DNA from: CAIYOL01 sp964494805
GTDB taxonomy: Bacteria > Planctomycetota > Phycisphaerae > Sedimentisphaerales > Anaerobacaceae
Direction of reading: 5' to 3'
DNA length: 57,891 nt
Assembly: GCA_964494805.1 (NCBI GenBank)
Contig: CAZBST010000014.1
Location: 1 to 57,891 of the forward strand
Position numbers and translations under genes: made by a program. How positions within the stretch are numbered: the first letter of the stretch is position 1; every line of letters starts with the position of its first letter. Below are positions 17,369 to 26,675 of the stretch, in pieces. Under the pieces are notes generated by a model. That model was not told where the DNA came from, searched no databases, and saw nothing but the letters and a program-made list of their open reading frames with translations.

Positions 17369-17700
17369 AGGTTGAAACACAAAACTATAACGATGTTGCG
17401 GTTGTGGAGCTGCAAGGCGAACTGGACGGCGACTCTGTGGAACTGTTCCAAAATACGATTACCAGCATCATTACCGCACACAAGGCTGGCATTGTACTTA
17501 ATATGAGCGATGTAGGGTTTATTGATAGTGCGGGATTGGAACAGTTGTTGAGTGTGCGGGATTATTGCAGCGAGAACGACTGCCAGCTTAGATTGGCCGG
17601 ACTCGATGAAACTCTTATGAAAATTCTGGAAATTACGCGACTGGAAAATGAATTCGAGTGCTACGCGGAACTTTCCGAGGCAGTAAAGAGTTTTGCGTAA
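17365..17700 (+). CDS. STAS-domain anti-anti-sigma factor-like protein
   Basis: A 111-residue STAS protein of the SpoIIAA/RsbV type. The phosphorylatable serine is Ser55 in FIDSAGLEQLL, and the N-terminal VVELQGELDGDSV strand is typical. Start and stop are tightly coupled to the HD-GYP gene (ATGA overlap). No cognate anti-sigma kinase of the RsbW type is in the cluster, so its partner may be the upstream histidine kinase or an unlinked protein. Confidence 0.88.
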   Translation: MKVETQNYNDVAVVELQGELDGDSVELFQNTITSIITAHKAGIVLNMSDVGFIDSAGLEQLLSVRDYCSENDCQLRLAGLDETLMKILEITRLENEFECYAELSEAVKSFA

Positions 17701-17730
17701 AGAACAGATATTGGAAAATGGTAATTAGCG

Positions 17731-17777
17731 ACTGGTAATTGGTAATTTTAACCAGTTACCGGTTTCCAATTACCGGT
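17731..17777. repeat. Palindromic intergenic repeat between STAS and gspE
   Basis: ACTGGTAATTGG (17731-17742) faces CCAATTACCGGT (17766-17777), with one G-T mismatch, and smaller GGTAA/TTACC pairs nest inside. It fills most of the 91-bp gap. It could form an mRNA hairpin between the signalling block and gspE. Confidence 0.55.
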
Positions 17778-17791
17778 TATTAAGGGAAAGT

Positions 17792-19567
17792 ATGGGTCGG
17801 ATAGCAACGAAAAATAGTTCGGCAAGCTCACTGCAGGTCCGAGCGGAGTCGAGGGACAAGATGCAGCTTGGTCAATTGCTGTTAAGGCGTGGTGTTGTTA
17901 CGCAAGAGCAAATTGAAAAGGCTCTTGCTGAACAGAAAGAAAAGGGGCATCGCAAGCTGCTCGGCGAGCTTTTGGTCGAGATGAATTATTGCACGGAGAA
18001 CCAGATAGCCTCGGCGCTTGCTGAGGCGTATGATGTGCCTTATGCCCAGGTTAGTCCGAAGATATGCGATGCAAAAGTGCTCAATATTTTGCCGAGGGAA
18101 TTTCTCGAAGAACATATCATCCTGCCGCTGTTTAAGGTTGGAGATAAGCTTACGGTGGCGGTGAACGAGCCGACAAATGTATTTTTGATAGACGAGATAG
18201 GGCGTATAAGCAACTGTAAAGTGCAGATAGTCTGCGCTACGGCAAAGGACATCAAGGCCACACTGGAGACATATTTGCCGGCGGCGAATGTTTTTGTCAT
18301 TGACGATATTATCGACGAGGAAGGACTGGAAGACTTTTCGTTGATAGACAAGTATAAAGCGGATATAAGCGACCTCGAAGAAATAGCGGGCCAATCACCA
18401 GTTGTTAAATTAGTTAATTACCTTCTTTATAACGCCGTGCTGGAAAATGCCAGCGATATTCATATAGAGCCGGATGATAAGAAACTGCGCGTCCGATACA
18501 GAGTCGACGGCAAGCTTTATGAAAAGATATGCCCACCCTATCAGATGCATTCTGCGATTGTTTCACGTATCAAAATAATGGCTGAACTGGATATAGCTCA
18601 GCGACGACTGCCTCAAGACGGCGGTATTCATGTCTTAAAGGACGGCAGACCGATTGATTTACGTGTGTCGGTTATGCCGGGTAACTTTGGTGAAAAAGTG
18701 GTTATCAGAATTATCGACCCACAGAGGATTCTCTTTAATCTTGAATCTCTCGGATTTACCTACGAGAACCTGAAGCTGTTCAGGAAAGTAATACAATCTC
18801 CAAATGGTATAGTATTGGTAACAGGGCCAACCGGTTCAGGGAAAAACACCACCCTTTACGCTGCTCTGGTTGAATTAAACAATGAGGAGGTTAATATCTG
18901 CACGGTTGAAGACCCTGTAGAATGCAATATAACGGGTATAAATCAGTTTCAGGTTAGCGAAGGTGTGGGTTTTCAATTTTCAACGGCGTTGCGGAGTTTG
19001 TTGAGACAGGACCCTAATATCATAATGATTGGCGAGATTCGAGATAATGCCACAGCAAATATTGCTATGCAGGCAGCACTAACAGGACATTTGGTTCTGT
19101 CAACTTTGCATACAAATGATGCACCCGGCGCTGTAACGCGTTTGCTGGACCTCGGCGTTGCCCCTTACCTTGTAAGCGCTTCGCTGATAGCTGTTTTGGC
19201 ACAACGTCTGGTGCGTAAGATATGCCCGGCTTGTAAGACGGAGTACGAACCTGCCAGCAGTATTAGAAAGGCAGTGAAAAATTTATATGGGGAGGTTGAG
19301 AAATTTTACCGCGGTGTGGGCTGCAGGAAATGCAGGAACACCGGTTATGCCGGCCGAATTGCCATACATGAGATGTTTGTGCCTGATGACGAAATCGAAG
19401 AAATGATTAGTGACCGGACGAGTCTTAAGAAACTGCGAACCGAGGCGCTGAAAAGAGGGATGATTCCTCTTCAATTAGATGGTATCGAAAAGGTAAAAGC
19501 GGGAATAATAGCAATTGAGGAAGTGTTGAGAACAGTCCCAACAGCGGACAGCGAGGATAGCGAATAA
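17792..19567 (+). CDS. gspE: GspE/PilB-type assembly ATPase with variant Walker A
   Basis: A 591-residue hexameric motor ATPase of pseudopilus/pilus assembly. It has an N-terminal T2SSE_N domain (about 25-165; LGQLLLRRGVV), then the bridging domain (SDIHIEPDDKKLRVRYRVDG) and the RecA-like ATPase. The C-terminal zinc motif has CPAC and CRKCRNTGYAGR. The Walker A motif reads GPTGSGKN, with Lys351 followed by Asn352 instead of the Mg-coordinating Thr/Ser. The family GEIRDxET motif reads GEIRDNAT. The Asp and His boxes (TVEDPVE, STLHTND) are intact. It lies upstream of gspF, so it should be the cluster's motor. Confidence 0.9.
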   Translation: MGRIATKNSSASSLQVRAESRDKMQLGQLLLRRGVVTQEQIEKALAEQKEKGHRKLLGELLVEMNYCTENQIASALAEAYDVPYAQVSPKICDAKVLNILPREFLEEHIILPLFKVGDKLTVAVNEPTNVFLIDEIGRISNCKVQIVCATAKDIKATLETYLPAANVFVIDDIIDEEGLEDFSLIDKYKADISDLEEIAGQSPVVKLVNYLLYNAVLENASDIHIEPDDKKLRVRYRVDGKLYEKICPPYQMHSAIVSRIKIMAELDIAQRRLPQDGGIHVLKDGRPIDLRVSVMPGNFGEKVVIRIIDPQRILFNLESLGFTYENLKLFRKVIQSPNGIVLVTGPTGSGKNTTLYAALVELNNEEVNICTVEDPVECNITGINQFQVSEGVGFQFSTALRSLLRQDPNIIMIGEIRDNATANIAMQAALTGHLVLSTLHTNDAPGAVTRLLDLGVAPYLVSASLIAVLAQRLVRKICPACKTEYEPASSIRKAVKNLYGEVEKFYRGVGCRKCRNTGYAGRIAIHEMFVPDDEIEEMISDRTSLKKLRTEALKRGMIPLQLDGIEKVKAGIIAIEEVLRTVPTADSEDSE

Positions 19568-19603
19568 CAGATGACAGGCAGTAGGAGTTTGGAAGCCAAA
19601 TAA

Positions 19604-20812
19604 ATGAGTGTGTCGACAACAAATACAGCAGAAAAACCTGATTTTGTAAGAGAAAAGAAGAAACAGAAGTCTGTTGATTCCCAAACACAGCAGGAGTCTA
19701 TGAAGGTCCGGTCACAAGACAAAGCTCAAGAGTTTTATACGGCGAAGGTAAAACAGACAGATCTGATACTGTTCACGACACAATTAGCAGTAATGCTCGA
19801 CAGCGGCGTGGTTCTCAGTGATGCTCTTGATGCTATTGCAGCGCAGTCCGAAGAAGGTACCCTCAAAATGATAATTATGGATGTGGCGGAGGCGGTCAAG
19901 GGCGGTGACAATTTTTCGAAGGCGCTGAGTGTATATCCAAGGACTTTCAGTCCGATGTTTATCAGTATGGTCAGGGCTTCTGAAGCATCCGGTAGAATGG
20001 TGGAAATGCTCGAGGTGCTTAGCAGCTATCTAAACTTTGAATTCGAAACCCGTAAGCGCATCAAAGGAGCTCTTACGTACCCGTTTGTAATGGCGGTGAT
20101 GGCTGTGGCGGCGACAGGAACACTGATGTTTTTTGCTTTGCCGAGGTTTATGAAAATTTACGAAGCCAGAGGCGCAGCCCTTCCCAAAATCACTCAAATA
20201 CTTGTTGGTTTCAGCAGGATATTGGGGGATTTACAGATAATGACGATTATTCTGACGACGATTGTATTTGCATCGATGGGATTACGTTACCTGGCCAGGA
20301 CACTAGTGGGACGACGGGTGGTAGATTTTCTAAAAATCCACATACCTGTATTTGGCACGATGTTTATCGACATGTTTGTAACTCGCAGCATGCGTATTAT
20401 GGCGACAATGATCAATACGGGCGTGAGCCTGCTGGATACTATAGAAGTGATACAGGGTTCGTGTGAGAATTACTACTTCCAGCAACTCTGGACGTGGACA
20501 GACAAGAAGATTAGGGACGGCTATCAGTTGTCGGAGTCGATACTGATTTCGGGGGACAGCGAAGTATGCGAGAGACAACTAATTGCACCCGGGATTATCC
20601 AGATGCTCCGCGCAGGCGAAAAGAGCGGCAAGCTTGGTGAGGTCTGCGACAAAGTATCGGTCTTTTACGAGAAAAAACTCGAAGCTTCTATAGGGGCTGT
20701 TATGGCCCTTATAGAGCCGTTAATGATAACAATTTTAGGCAGTATTATCGGAACTATTGCAATAGCCCTGCTGCTGCCTGTGTTTAGAATATCAAGCGTA
20801 GTCAGCCACTAA
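19604..20812 (+). CDS. gspF: GspF/PilC-type inner-membrane platform protein
   Basis: A 402-residue polytopic protein with two T2SSF domains. The first is around residues 45-170 (LILFTTQLAVMLDSGVVLSDALDAI) and the second around 250-380 (IPVFGTMFIDMFVTRSMRIMATMINTGVSLLDTI). Transmembrane helices lie near 150-173, 200-222 and at the C-terminus (375-397). A charged N-terminal extension of about 40 residues is less common. It follows gspE by 36 nt and closes the cluster. Confidence 0.92.
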   Translation: MSVSTTNTAEKPDFVREKKKQKSVDSQTQQESMKVRSQDKAQEFYTAKVKQTDLILFTTQLAVMLDSGVVLSDALDAIAAQSEEGTLKMIIMDVAEAVKGGDNFSKALSVYPRTFSPMFISMVRASEASGRMVEMLEVLSSYLNFEFETRKRIKGALTYPFVMAVMAVAATGTLMFFALPRFMKIYEARGAALPKITQILVGFSRILGDLQIMTIILTTIVFASMGLRYLARTLVGRRVVDFLKIHIPVFGTMFIDMFVTRSMRIMATMINTGVSLLDTIEVIQGSCENYYFQQLWTWTDKKIRDGYQLSESILISGDSEVCERQLIAPGIIQMLRAGEKSGKLGEVCDKVSVFYEKKLEASIGAVMALIEPLMITILGSIIGTIAIALLLPVFRISSVVSH

Positions 20813-20919
20813 CGTTACTTGTGAGATACACGCTTTCCTGCCGGAAGAAGCTGAGCCGCCACCTTTTTGTGTTCTTAGGATTTGCCATTTTGATTTTTTA
20901 AGAAAAGCATTATTTTTTG

Positions 20920-20948
20920 AAGGAATCGGAATCGGGCCGTTCCTTTTT
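20920..20948 (+). terminator. Terminator at the end of the secretion cluster
   Basis: A stem of AAGGAA with CGG pairs with CCG and TTCCTT, and is followed by a run of five T. It lies 107 bp after the gspF stop and just before the rpsO promoter. Confidence 0.6.
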
Positions 20949-20997
20949 ATCAGTTATGGCGGATTTTGTCTCAATTAAACTTTGCTGCAGAAAAGAC

Positions 20998-21026
20998 TTG
21001 CAAATATAATAATGGTCGGCTATAAT
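20998..21026 (+). promoter_or_regulatory. Sigma-70-type promoter of rpsO-pnp
   Basis: TTGCAA (20998-21003) and TATAAT (21021-21026) with 17 bp spacing. The leader to the rpsO ATG would be about 100 nt, room for S15 autoregulation, though no known motif was recognised. The rest of the 20813-21136 gap holds only the terminator. Confidence 0.75.
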
Positions 21027-21136
21027 GCTCCGTTTGTGTTTTATAATGTTCTGTGAGGTTATTTGAACGACACGTTGGTGTTCTAATTGATTATTAAATT
21101 ATCAATTAAGTATTCAGGAAAGGATTTGTCCAAAAG

Positions 21137-21403
21137 ATGCTAACAGTGCGGGAAAAAGAGAAAATTATCAGTGATTTTAAGACCCACGACGGGGATACCG
21201 GCTCACCTGAGGTTCAGATTGCGCTGTTGACGAAAAAGATTGGCGACCTTACCGACCACCTTAAGATTCATAAAAAAGACCACGCATCCAGGCGTGGTTT
21301 GCTGAAAATGGTCGGGACCAGGTCGGCATTGCTTAAATATATAGGCAAAAAAGACGTCAAGCGTTATCAGGAAACTATATCCCGGCTCGGCCTGCGAAAA
21401 TGA
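21137..21403 (+). CDS. rpsO: 30S ribosomal protein S15
   Basis: An 88-residue protein of the normal length. It has the four-helix S15 pattern, with DTGSPEVQIALLTKKI near residues 21-36 and HKKDHASRRGLL near 45-56. S15 binds the central domain of 16S rRNA. The rpsO-pnp order is classic in bacteria. Confidence 0.97.
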   Translation: MLTVREKEKIISDFKTHDGDTGSPEVQIALLTKKIGDLTDHLKIHKKDHASRRGLLKMVGTRSALLKYIGKKDVKRYQETISRLGLRK

Positions 21404-21424
21404 AAGAGTATGAAAACCCAAATG

Positions 21425-21439
21425 CACAAGTAACTTGTG
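21425..21439 (+). other. Short palindrome between rpsO and pnp
   Basis: CACAAGTAACTTGTG is a perfect 7-bp inverted repeat with a 1-nt centre in the 65-bp spacer. In other bacteria this spacer holds an RNase III processing site that controls pnp; whether this short stem acts so is unknown. Confidence 0.35.
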
Positions 21440-21468
21440 ACTTTTGCACCCATAATTGAGGTTGGTAT

Positions 21469-23631
21469 ATGTTTGATGTATGTAGAGTAGAAAGACAAAT
21501 CGGGGGTAGACTGTTATCCATCGAAACCGGTAAAGTTGCCAAGCAAGCGGACGGAGCGGTTGTAGTTCAGTATGGCGATACCGTTGTTCTTGTTGCTGTG
21601 GTAACAGCGCCTCCGAGGTCTGAGGACATTGATTTTTTCCCGCTGAGCGTTGAGTATCGGGAGAAACACTGTGCGGCAGGCAAGTTTCCGGGCGGTTTCA
21701 TTAAACGCGAGGGCAGGCCAAGTACGAAAGAAATTCTGACGGCAAGAATGATTGATAGGCCGATTCGCCCGTTGTTTCCTGAAGGTTATTTTCAGGAAGT
21801 GCAGCTTGTGGCAAACGTTTTGAGCGCAGACAATGTGAACGACCCTGATATTCTGGCAATGGTAGGCGCCAGCGCAGCGCTTACGATAAGCAAAATTCCG
21901 TTCCTGGGGCCGACCGGCGCCTGCAGATTGGGTAGAGTCGATGGCGAATTTGTGGTCAACCCCACGTATAAGCAACTGGAGGCAAGTGACTTAAACCTGC
22001 TTCTTGGGGGGCGTAAAGAAGCGTTAAATATGATTGAGGTCGATGCGAAGGAATTGCCGGAGAATGTTATTGCTGATGCGGTTATAACAGCACAAAAAAC
22101 GGTTGTCCAGGTTTGTGAGATGATTGAGGAGCTCAGAGAAAAAGCCGGTGTCGAAAAGGAAATTCCTCTTGTTGAAATAGACGAAGAGCTTTATTCAGAA
22201 ATTCGCTCGCAGACGGCAAATAAACTATATGAACTTAAGCAAATACCGGCTAAACAGGAACGCAAAGCTGCTGTTGAAGAATTATTCGAACAAGTTAGCG
22301 CCGAATACTGCGAAGCAGTGAATGGCACTGAGCCGAAGTGCGACAAAGCGATACTTAAACGAACCTTCGACAAGATAGAGGGTCAGGCCGTTCGCAAGCT
22401 GCTGTTGGAAGGTAAAAGACTCGACGGCAGGGGTTACAATGATATTCGCCCAATAGTTTGTGAAGTGGGCGTTCTGCCTCGGACACACGGCTCGGCGTTA
22501 TTTAGCCGGGGGGAAACGCAGGCGATAGTTAGCGTGACCCTTGGTACTATTCGGGATGCTCAGATTATAGATGGTTTATTGGATGAGTACACACAAAATT
22601 TTACGTTCCACTATAATTTTCCACCGTTTTCCGTCGGCGAGGTACGTCCGATTCGCGGTCCCGGTCGAAGGGAAATTGGTCATGGTACTCTTGCGGAGCG
22701 GGCGCTGGGGGCCGTAAGACCGCCGGAAGAAGAATTTGCATATACCATCAGGGTAGTATCTGATATTACGGAATCAAATGGTTCCAGCTCGATGGCTTCG
22801 GTTTGCGGGGGGACACTTGCTCTAATGGATGCCGGAGTCCCAATCAGCAAGCCGGTCGCCGGCATATCAATCGGAATGGTTAGTGACGCAAACGGGCGGC
22901 ACGAATTGCTGACCGACATCCTTGGTGAGGAAGACCATTTCGGCGATATGGATTTCAAAGTTGCTGGCACTGTTGATGGTATTACGGCGATACAGCTCGA
23001 TATCAAAGCCGAAGGACTGGCACATAATATTATGGTCGAAGCAATAGAACGGGCGAAAGTAGCGCGCCTCAAGATTTTGAAAATTATGTCTGATGTTATC
23101 AGCAAGCCCAGACCTGAATTAAGCAAATATGCACCGAAACTGATAAGCATCGAAATTGACCCTGAGTTTATCGGCAAAGTAATTGGGCCTGGCGGCAAGA
23201 TGATTAAAAGTATTCAGGAACAGACCGACACAACGATTGAAATCGAAGAGGATGGGACTATTTACATAAGTTGCGTTGGTGGCGATGGCCACCTCAAGGC
23301 CAAGGATATTATTGAAGCGATGACACAGCCGCCGGTAGTAGGGCGGATATATGAGAATTCAAAAGTGGTGTCTGTGAAAGATTTCGGAGCTTTTGTTGAA
23401 ATCACTCCCGGCGTGGAAGGGTTGTGCCATATCAGCGAACTAAGCAACGGTTACGTCAAGAACGTCGATGAGGTCTGTAAAGTAGGTGATTTGATACCTG
23501 TGAAATTGTTGATGATTGACGACCAGGGCAGATTTAAACTTTCCCGCAAAGCCGCCCTTGCTGAGCTTAACAAGTCGGAAAAAGCAGCAGCCGGCAGCTC
23601 CACACCAGTTGTTACGCCGCGAAAGCATTAA
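21469..23631 (+). CDS. pnp: Polyribonucleotide nucleotidyltransferase
   Basis: PNPase, 720 residues, a phosphorolytic 3'-5' exoribonuclease of mRNA decay. It has two RNase PH-like domains (about 10-230 and 310-550; the second has GTLAERALGAV and GSSSMASVCGG), then a KH domain (IDPEFIGKVIGPGGKMIKSI, about 565-620) and an S1 domain (about 625-695; VVSVKDFGAFVEITPGVEGLCHIS). The catalytic Asp residues of the second PH domain are in GDMDFKVAGT. A GAGGTTGG ribosome-binding site precedes ATG 21469. Confidence 0.97.
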   Translation: MFDVCRVERQIGGRLLSIETGKVAKQADGAVVVQYGDTVVLVAVVTAPPRSEDIDFFPLSVEYREKHCAAGKFPGGFIKREGRPSTKEILTARMIDRPIRPLFPEGYFQEVQLVANVLSADNVNDPDILAMVGASAALTISKIPFLGPTGACRLGRVDGEFVVNPTYKQLEASDLNLLLGGRKEALNMIEVDAKELPENVIADAVITAQKTVVQVCEMIEELREKAGVEKEIPLVEIDEELYSEIRSQTANKLYELKQIPAKQERKAAVEELFEQVSAEYCEAVNGTEPKCDKAILKRTFDKIEGQAVRKLLLEGKRLDGRGYNDIRPIVCEVGVLPRTHGSALFSRGETQAIVSVTLGTIRDAQIIDGLLDEYTQNFTFHYNFPPFSVGEVRPIRGPGRREIGHGTLAERALGAVRPPEEEFAYTIRVVSDITESNGSSSMASVCGGTLALMDAGVPISKPVAGISIGMVSDANGRHELLTDILGEEDHFGDMDFKVAGTVDGITAIQLDIKAEGLAHNIMVEAIERAKVARLKILKIMSDVISKPRPELSKYAPKLISIEIDPEFIGKVIGPGGKMIKSIQEQTDTTIEIEEDGTIYISCVGGDGHLKAKDIIEAMTQPPVVGRIYENSKVVSVKDFGAFVEITPGVEGLCHISELSNGYVKNVDEVCKVGDLIPVKLLMIDDQGRFKLSRKAALAELNKSEKAAAGSSTPVVTPRKH

Positions 23632-23699
23632 CCATATAGCGAAGTCGTAACATTTCTAAAAGTCAATTGGTGCGTGGTGAGGGTGAGAGGGAGAGATAA

Positions 23700-24410
23700 A
23701 TGCAAAATAGTAAAAACGAACATTTCGAACAGCTCGAAGAGTTAAGTAAGTTGACCGGCGAGCTTGCTCATGAAATCAAAAATCCCCTTTCCACCATCAA
23801 GGTCAACCTTGAGCTTGCGGCCGAGGAGCTGAAAGGGCAGGCTAAAAACGACCAGACGGCGGCGAGAGCGCTTAAAAAAATCACTGTTGTTCAAAAGGAA
23901 ACGGACAGACTCGAGCAGATTCTCGACGGTTTTCTGCGATACGTCAGCAGACCCGAACTGCAGCTTGCCAGAGTCGATATTAATGAGCTGCTCAGTGATA
24001 TGGTTGATTTTTATTCACCCCAGGCTTACAGCCGCTCGATAACGATTCGGCAGGGTTTGTCGAGTGAGCCGCTGGTTTGCAAAGTTGATGCGAGTATGCT
24101 AAAACAGGTTGTATTAAATTTATTTATCAACGCCCAGCAGGCGATGAATAGCGGCGGCGAGTTGATGATAAGAACAAGCAGGCAGGAAGGCAGCGCGGTG
24201 ATTCAGATTAGCGATACCGGCAGAGGCATCGCCACGGATAAACTATCTGACCTATTTAAGCCTTATTGCTCTTTTCGGCCGAGCGGCACCGGGCTGGGAT
24301 TAGCCACCGCAAAGAGAATAATCGAGGCGCATAATGGTACAATAGCCGTTGACAGCGAACCGGGCAAAGGGACATTATTTACGATAAAATTACCTCTTCA
24401 GGTCGATTAA
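23700..24410 (+). CDS. NtrB-like soluble histidine kinase
   Basis: A short 236-residue kinase with no transmembrane helix or sensor domain. HisKA starts almost at once, with His24 in ELAHEIKNPLSTIK (the NtrB-type H-box). HATPase_c follows, with NLFINAQQAMNSGG, DTGRGIATDKL and GTGLGLATAKRI. It must be controlled by a partner protein or an N-terminal contact. It is 8 nt upstream of an NtrC-type regulator and is its obvious partner. Confidence 0.9.
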   Translation: MQNSKNEHFEQLEELSKLTGELAHEIKNPLSTIKVNLELAAEELKGQAKNDQTAARALKKITVVQKETDRLEQILDGFLRYVSRPELQLARVDINELLSDMVDFYSPQAYSRSITIRQGLSSEPLVCKVDASMLKQVVLNLFINAQQAMNSGGELMIRTSRQEGSAVIQISDTGRGIATDKLSDLFKPYCSFRPSGTGLGLATAKRIIEAHNGTIAVDSEPGKGTLFTIKLPLQVD

Positions 24411-24418
24411 ACATTGAT

Positions 24419-25774
24419 ATGAGCAGAGACATTATAGTTCTGGTGGTTGATGACGAGCATGACCACGCTGATGGTATTGCCGAGGCGCTTGAAAAGTGCT
24501 GTGCAAAGGCAATTGCAGTTTATAATGGTTCTGATGCGCTGGAGATTCTTCGCAGCGAAACGGTCAATGTTGTTGTTACCGACCTGAAGCTCGGCGGCGA
24601 CATTGACGGCCTGGAAATACTCAGCCAGGCCAAAAAATATAATGCCGATACCGAGGTCATTCTGATAACAGCCTACGCTACTATTGACACCTGCAAGGAA
24701 GCGATAAGGCGGGGGGCATACGATTATCTTGTCAAGCCGATTGATATCGGTCAGCTTCGCACGCTCGTGGAGCAGGCAGGTAAAAGGGTCTCCGCAGCGA
24801 CCCGCCGTCGAACCGAGGTTGCCGGAGCAGGCGCTGGAGATTTCGAATTTGAAGGTGTGCGAGGCAAGAGCGCTGCAATGAATGGGGTATTTGAGGTGCT
24901 TCGGCGTGTTGCCCCGACCGGTATATCCGTTTTGATTGAGGGCCGGTCCGGGACAGGTAAGGAGCTGCTGGCAAGAGCAATTCACTATAATTCGAAACGC
25001 GCCAATAAGCCTTTTAGACCAGTTAATTGTGCGGGACTAACGGAAACGCTGCTTGAAAGCGAATTATTCGGCCACGTCAAGGGGGCCTTTACCGGCGCAG
25101 CGGCAGACAGAAAGGGGTTGTTTGAGATAGCTGACAAGGGGACGCTCTTCTTGGATGAAATCGGTGATATGCCGCTGAATATGCAGGCCAAATTGCTAAG
25201 GGTCATCGAGGATGGCGTCGTCTTGCCGGTCGGTTCTAATAAGCCGATTGTCGTGGACGTGCGTATAATCAGCGCCACAAATCAAGACTTGGTAGGCCTT
25301 ATAGAGCAGAAGAAATTCAGGCAGGATTTGTATTTCAGAATCAAGGGCGTCAGTGTCTTTCTGCTGGACCTTTCTGACAGGGCGGAAGACATACCTGATT
25401 TTATCCAGTATTTTATCGAAGAGGCCGTTGCCGAGACCGGCTCGAAGGTTACCGGCATCACACAAGCAGCTGTGAATATTCTCGCTGCTTTCAACTGGCC
25501 AGGAAACATTCGTCAGCTTCGAAACTGTATCAGAACGATGGTTGTAATGTGCGATCGTGAAAAGCTCGATGTGGCGGATATTCCGCCTGAGATACATCAG
25601 GTGCGGCAGTTGACTGGCGGCCGACCGAAGCAGGACCTCACGCTCAGCGAGCTTGAGAAGCAGGCCATTATTGATACATTGGCCAAGACAGGCAACAACC
25701 GTGAAAAAACAGCAAAGATATTAGGTATCGGCGAAAGAACCCTCTACCGAAAAATCAAGGAATACAATCTGTAG
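24419..25774 (+). CDS. NtrC-family sigma-54-dependent response regulator
   Basis: A 451-residue activator. The receiver is at about 5-120 with Asp55 in VVTDLKLGG. The AAA+ sigma-54 activation domain is at about 145-380, with Walker A GRSGTGKE at 175-182, the sigma-54 contact loop GAFTGA at 222-227, and Walker B TLFLDEIGD. The Fis-type helix-turn-helix is at the C-terminus (NNREKTAKILGIGERTLYRKI). Its target genes are unknown: no -24/-12 promoter was recognised in the window. Confidence 0.93.
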   Translation: MSRDIIVLVVDDEHDHADGIAEALEKCCAKAIAVYNGSDALEILRSETVNVVVTDLKLGGDIDGLEILSQAKKYNADTEVILITAYATIDTCKEAIRRGAYDYLVKPIDIGQLRTLVEQAGKRVSAATRRRTEVAGAGAGDFEFEGVRGKSAAMNGVFEVLRRVAPTGISVLIEGRSGTGKELLARAIHYNSKRANKPFRPVNCAGLTETLLESELFGHVKGAFTGAAADRKGLFEIADKGTLFLDEIGDMPLNMQAKLLRVIEDGVVLPVGSNKPIVVDVRIISATNQDLVGLIEQKKFRQDLYFRIKGVSVFLLDLSDRAEDIPDFIQYFIEEAVAETGSKVTGITQAAVNILAAFNWPGNIRQLRNCIRTMVVMCDREKLDVADIPPEIHQVRQLTGGRPKQDLTLSELEKQAIIDTLAKTGNNREKTAKILGIGERTLYRKIKEYNL

Positions 25775-25858
25775 ATTTTTCCTTCTGCTGTTGAAAAACC
25801 AGCCTGTTGTGGACTGTTTCCAAGTACCCTTTTTTGGCTTATACTCAAAATTACTGTA

Positions 25859-25885
25859 AAAAAACCTGTTTTTATCGGTTTTTTT
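25859..25885 (+). terminator. Terminator after the NtrC-like gene
   Basis: AAAAAACC (25859-25866) pairs with GGTTTTTT (25877-25884), ending in a T run. It is A/T-rich and weaker than a GC-rich terminator. It abuts the next promoter. Confidence 0.45.
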
Positions 25886-25886
25886 C

Positions 25887-25915
25887 TTGACATTTCTCCT
25901 CCAAGCAGGTATACT
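25887..25915 (+). promoter_or_regulatory. Sigma-70-type promoter of the PEP-CTERM gene
   Basis: TTGACA (25887-25892) and TATACT (25910-25915) with exactly 17 bp between. The predicted leader to ATG 26053 is about 130 nt. Confidence 0.75.
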
Positions 25916-26052
25916 AATATTATCAAATGGGGTGAGAATTACTCTCTGATTCAAATGTGGCAAAGTCTCGGTCAATTATTAATTCTGCCGAGCTAAAATT
26001 GACAACTGCACCTTTTGCTGGGCAGTGATGATTATTCAAGATGAGGGAAGTG

Positions 26053-26667
26053 ATGACAAGGCAGTGTGTTTTCATATTAGCTATTGCGGCTTTGTGCAGC
26101 AGTATTGTTCAGGGAGTCATTCCTAAAAGCGGTGCTTTCGATATTGATGGCCCAACAGCTGTCAGCTTTGACTCGGTCCCTTGGGGATCTCCAAATCCTT
26201 ACCTTTATACCTATCTGTGGCCTTTTGCTGCGGATGATTTGTATGAAGAAACTGAACCTGGTTCCAAATATAACCTGGCATGGGTGTCGTTTTCTGGCGG
26301 CTCTTTTACCGTTACGGATTATGATGAAAAAAGTGGTAATCTTGGTGTTCGGATAAGCCATTATACCGGTGCAGCTCAAACGTTTGAAGCTTGCATACTC
26401 ACATTAGATTTTATCGGTAGCGGTAGTTTCGATGTTTATCTGCCCGAGTTCACGGTTGGAACAAGCGAAAATATGTTCTTTTGGGTATCGGAAAGCGGCG
26501 CGACATACTATGCGAATTCCCTAAAGGGAGTTGGTTATCCTGATATGTCAGCTATCACAGCTATGGCTGCGGGCAACGAATATCTTGCGGGAGTTCCTGA
26601 ACCGGCGACGGTTTTATTGCTCGGCTTGGGCGGCTTGATAATAAGAAGATTAAAATTCAGAAAGTAA
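26053..26667 (+). CDS. PEP-CTERM sorting-domain protein
   Basis: A secreted protein of about 204 residues from ATG 26053; GAGG precedes this ATG, so it is preferred over 26041. It has an N-terminal signal peptide (CVFILAIAALCSSIVQG) and a beta-rich body. The C-terminal exosortase signal is GVPEPATVLLLGLGG followed by IIRRLKFRK. Such proteins are cut and sorted at the inner membrane by exosortase, which is not in this window. The function of the body was not recognised. It converges with the nuclease gene 8 bp away. Confidence 0.88.
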   Translation: MTRQCVFILAIAALCSSIVQGVIPKSGAFDIDGPTAVSFDSVPWGSPNPYLYTYLWPFAADDLYEETEPGSKYNLAWVSFSGGSFTVTDYDEKSGNLGVRISHYTGAAQTFEACILTLDFIGSGSFDVYLPEFTVGTSENMFFWVSESGATYYANSLKGVGYPDMSAITAMAAGNEYLAGVPEPATVLLLGLGGLIIRRLKFRK

Positions 26668-26675
26668 ATATTAAG

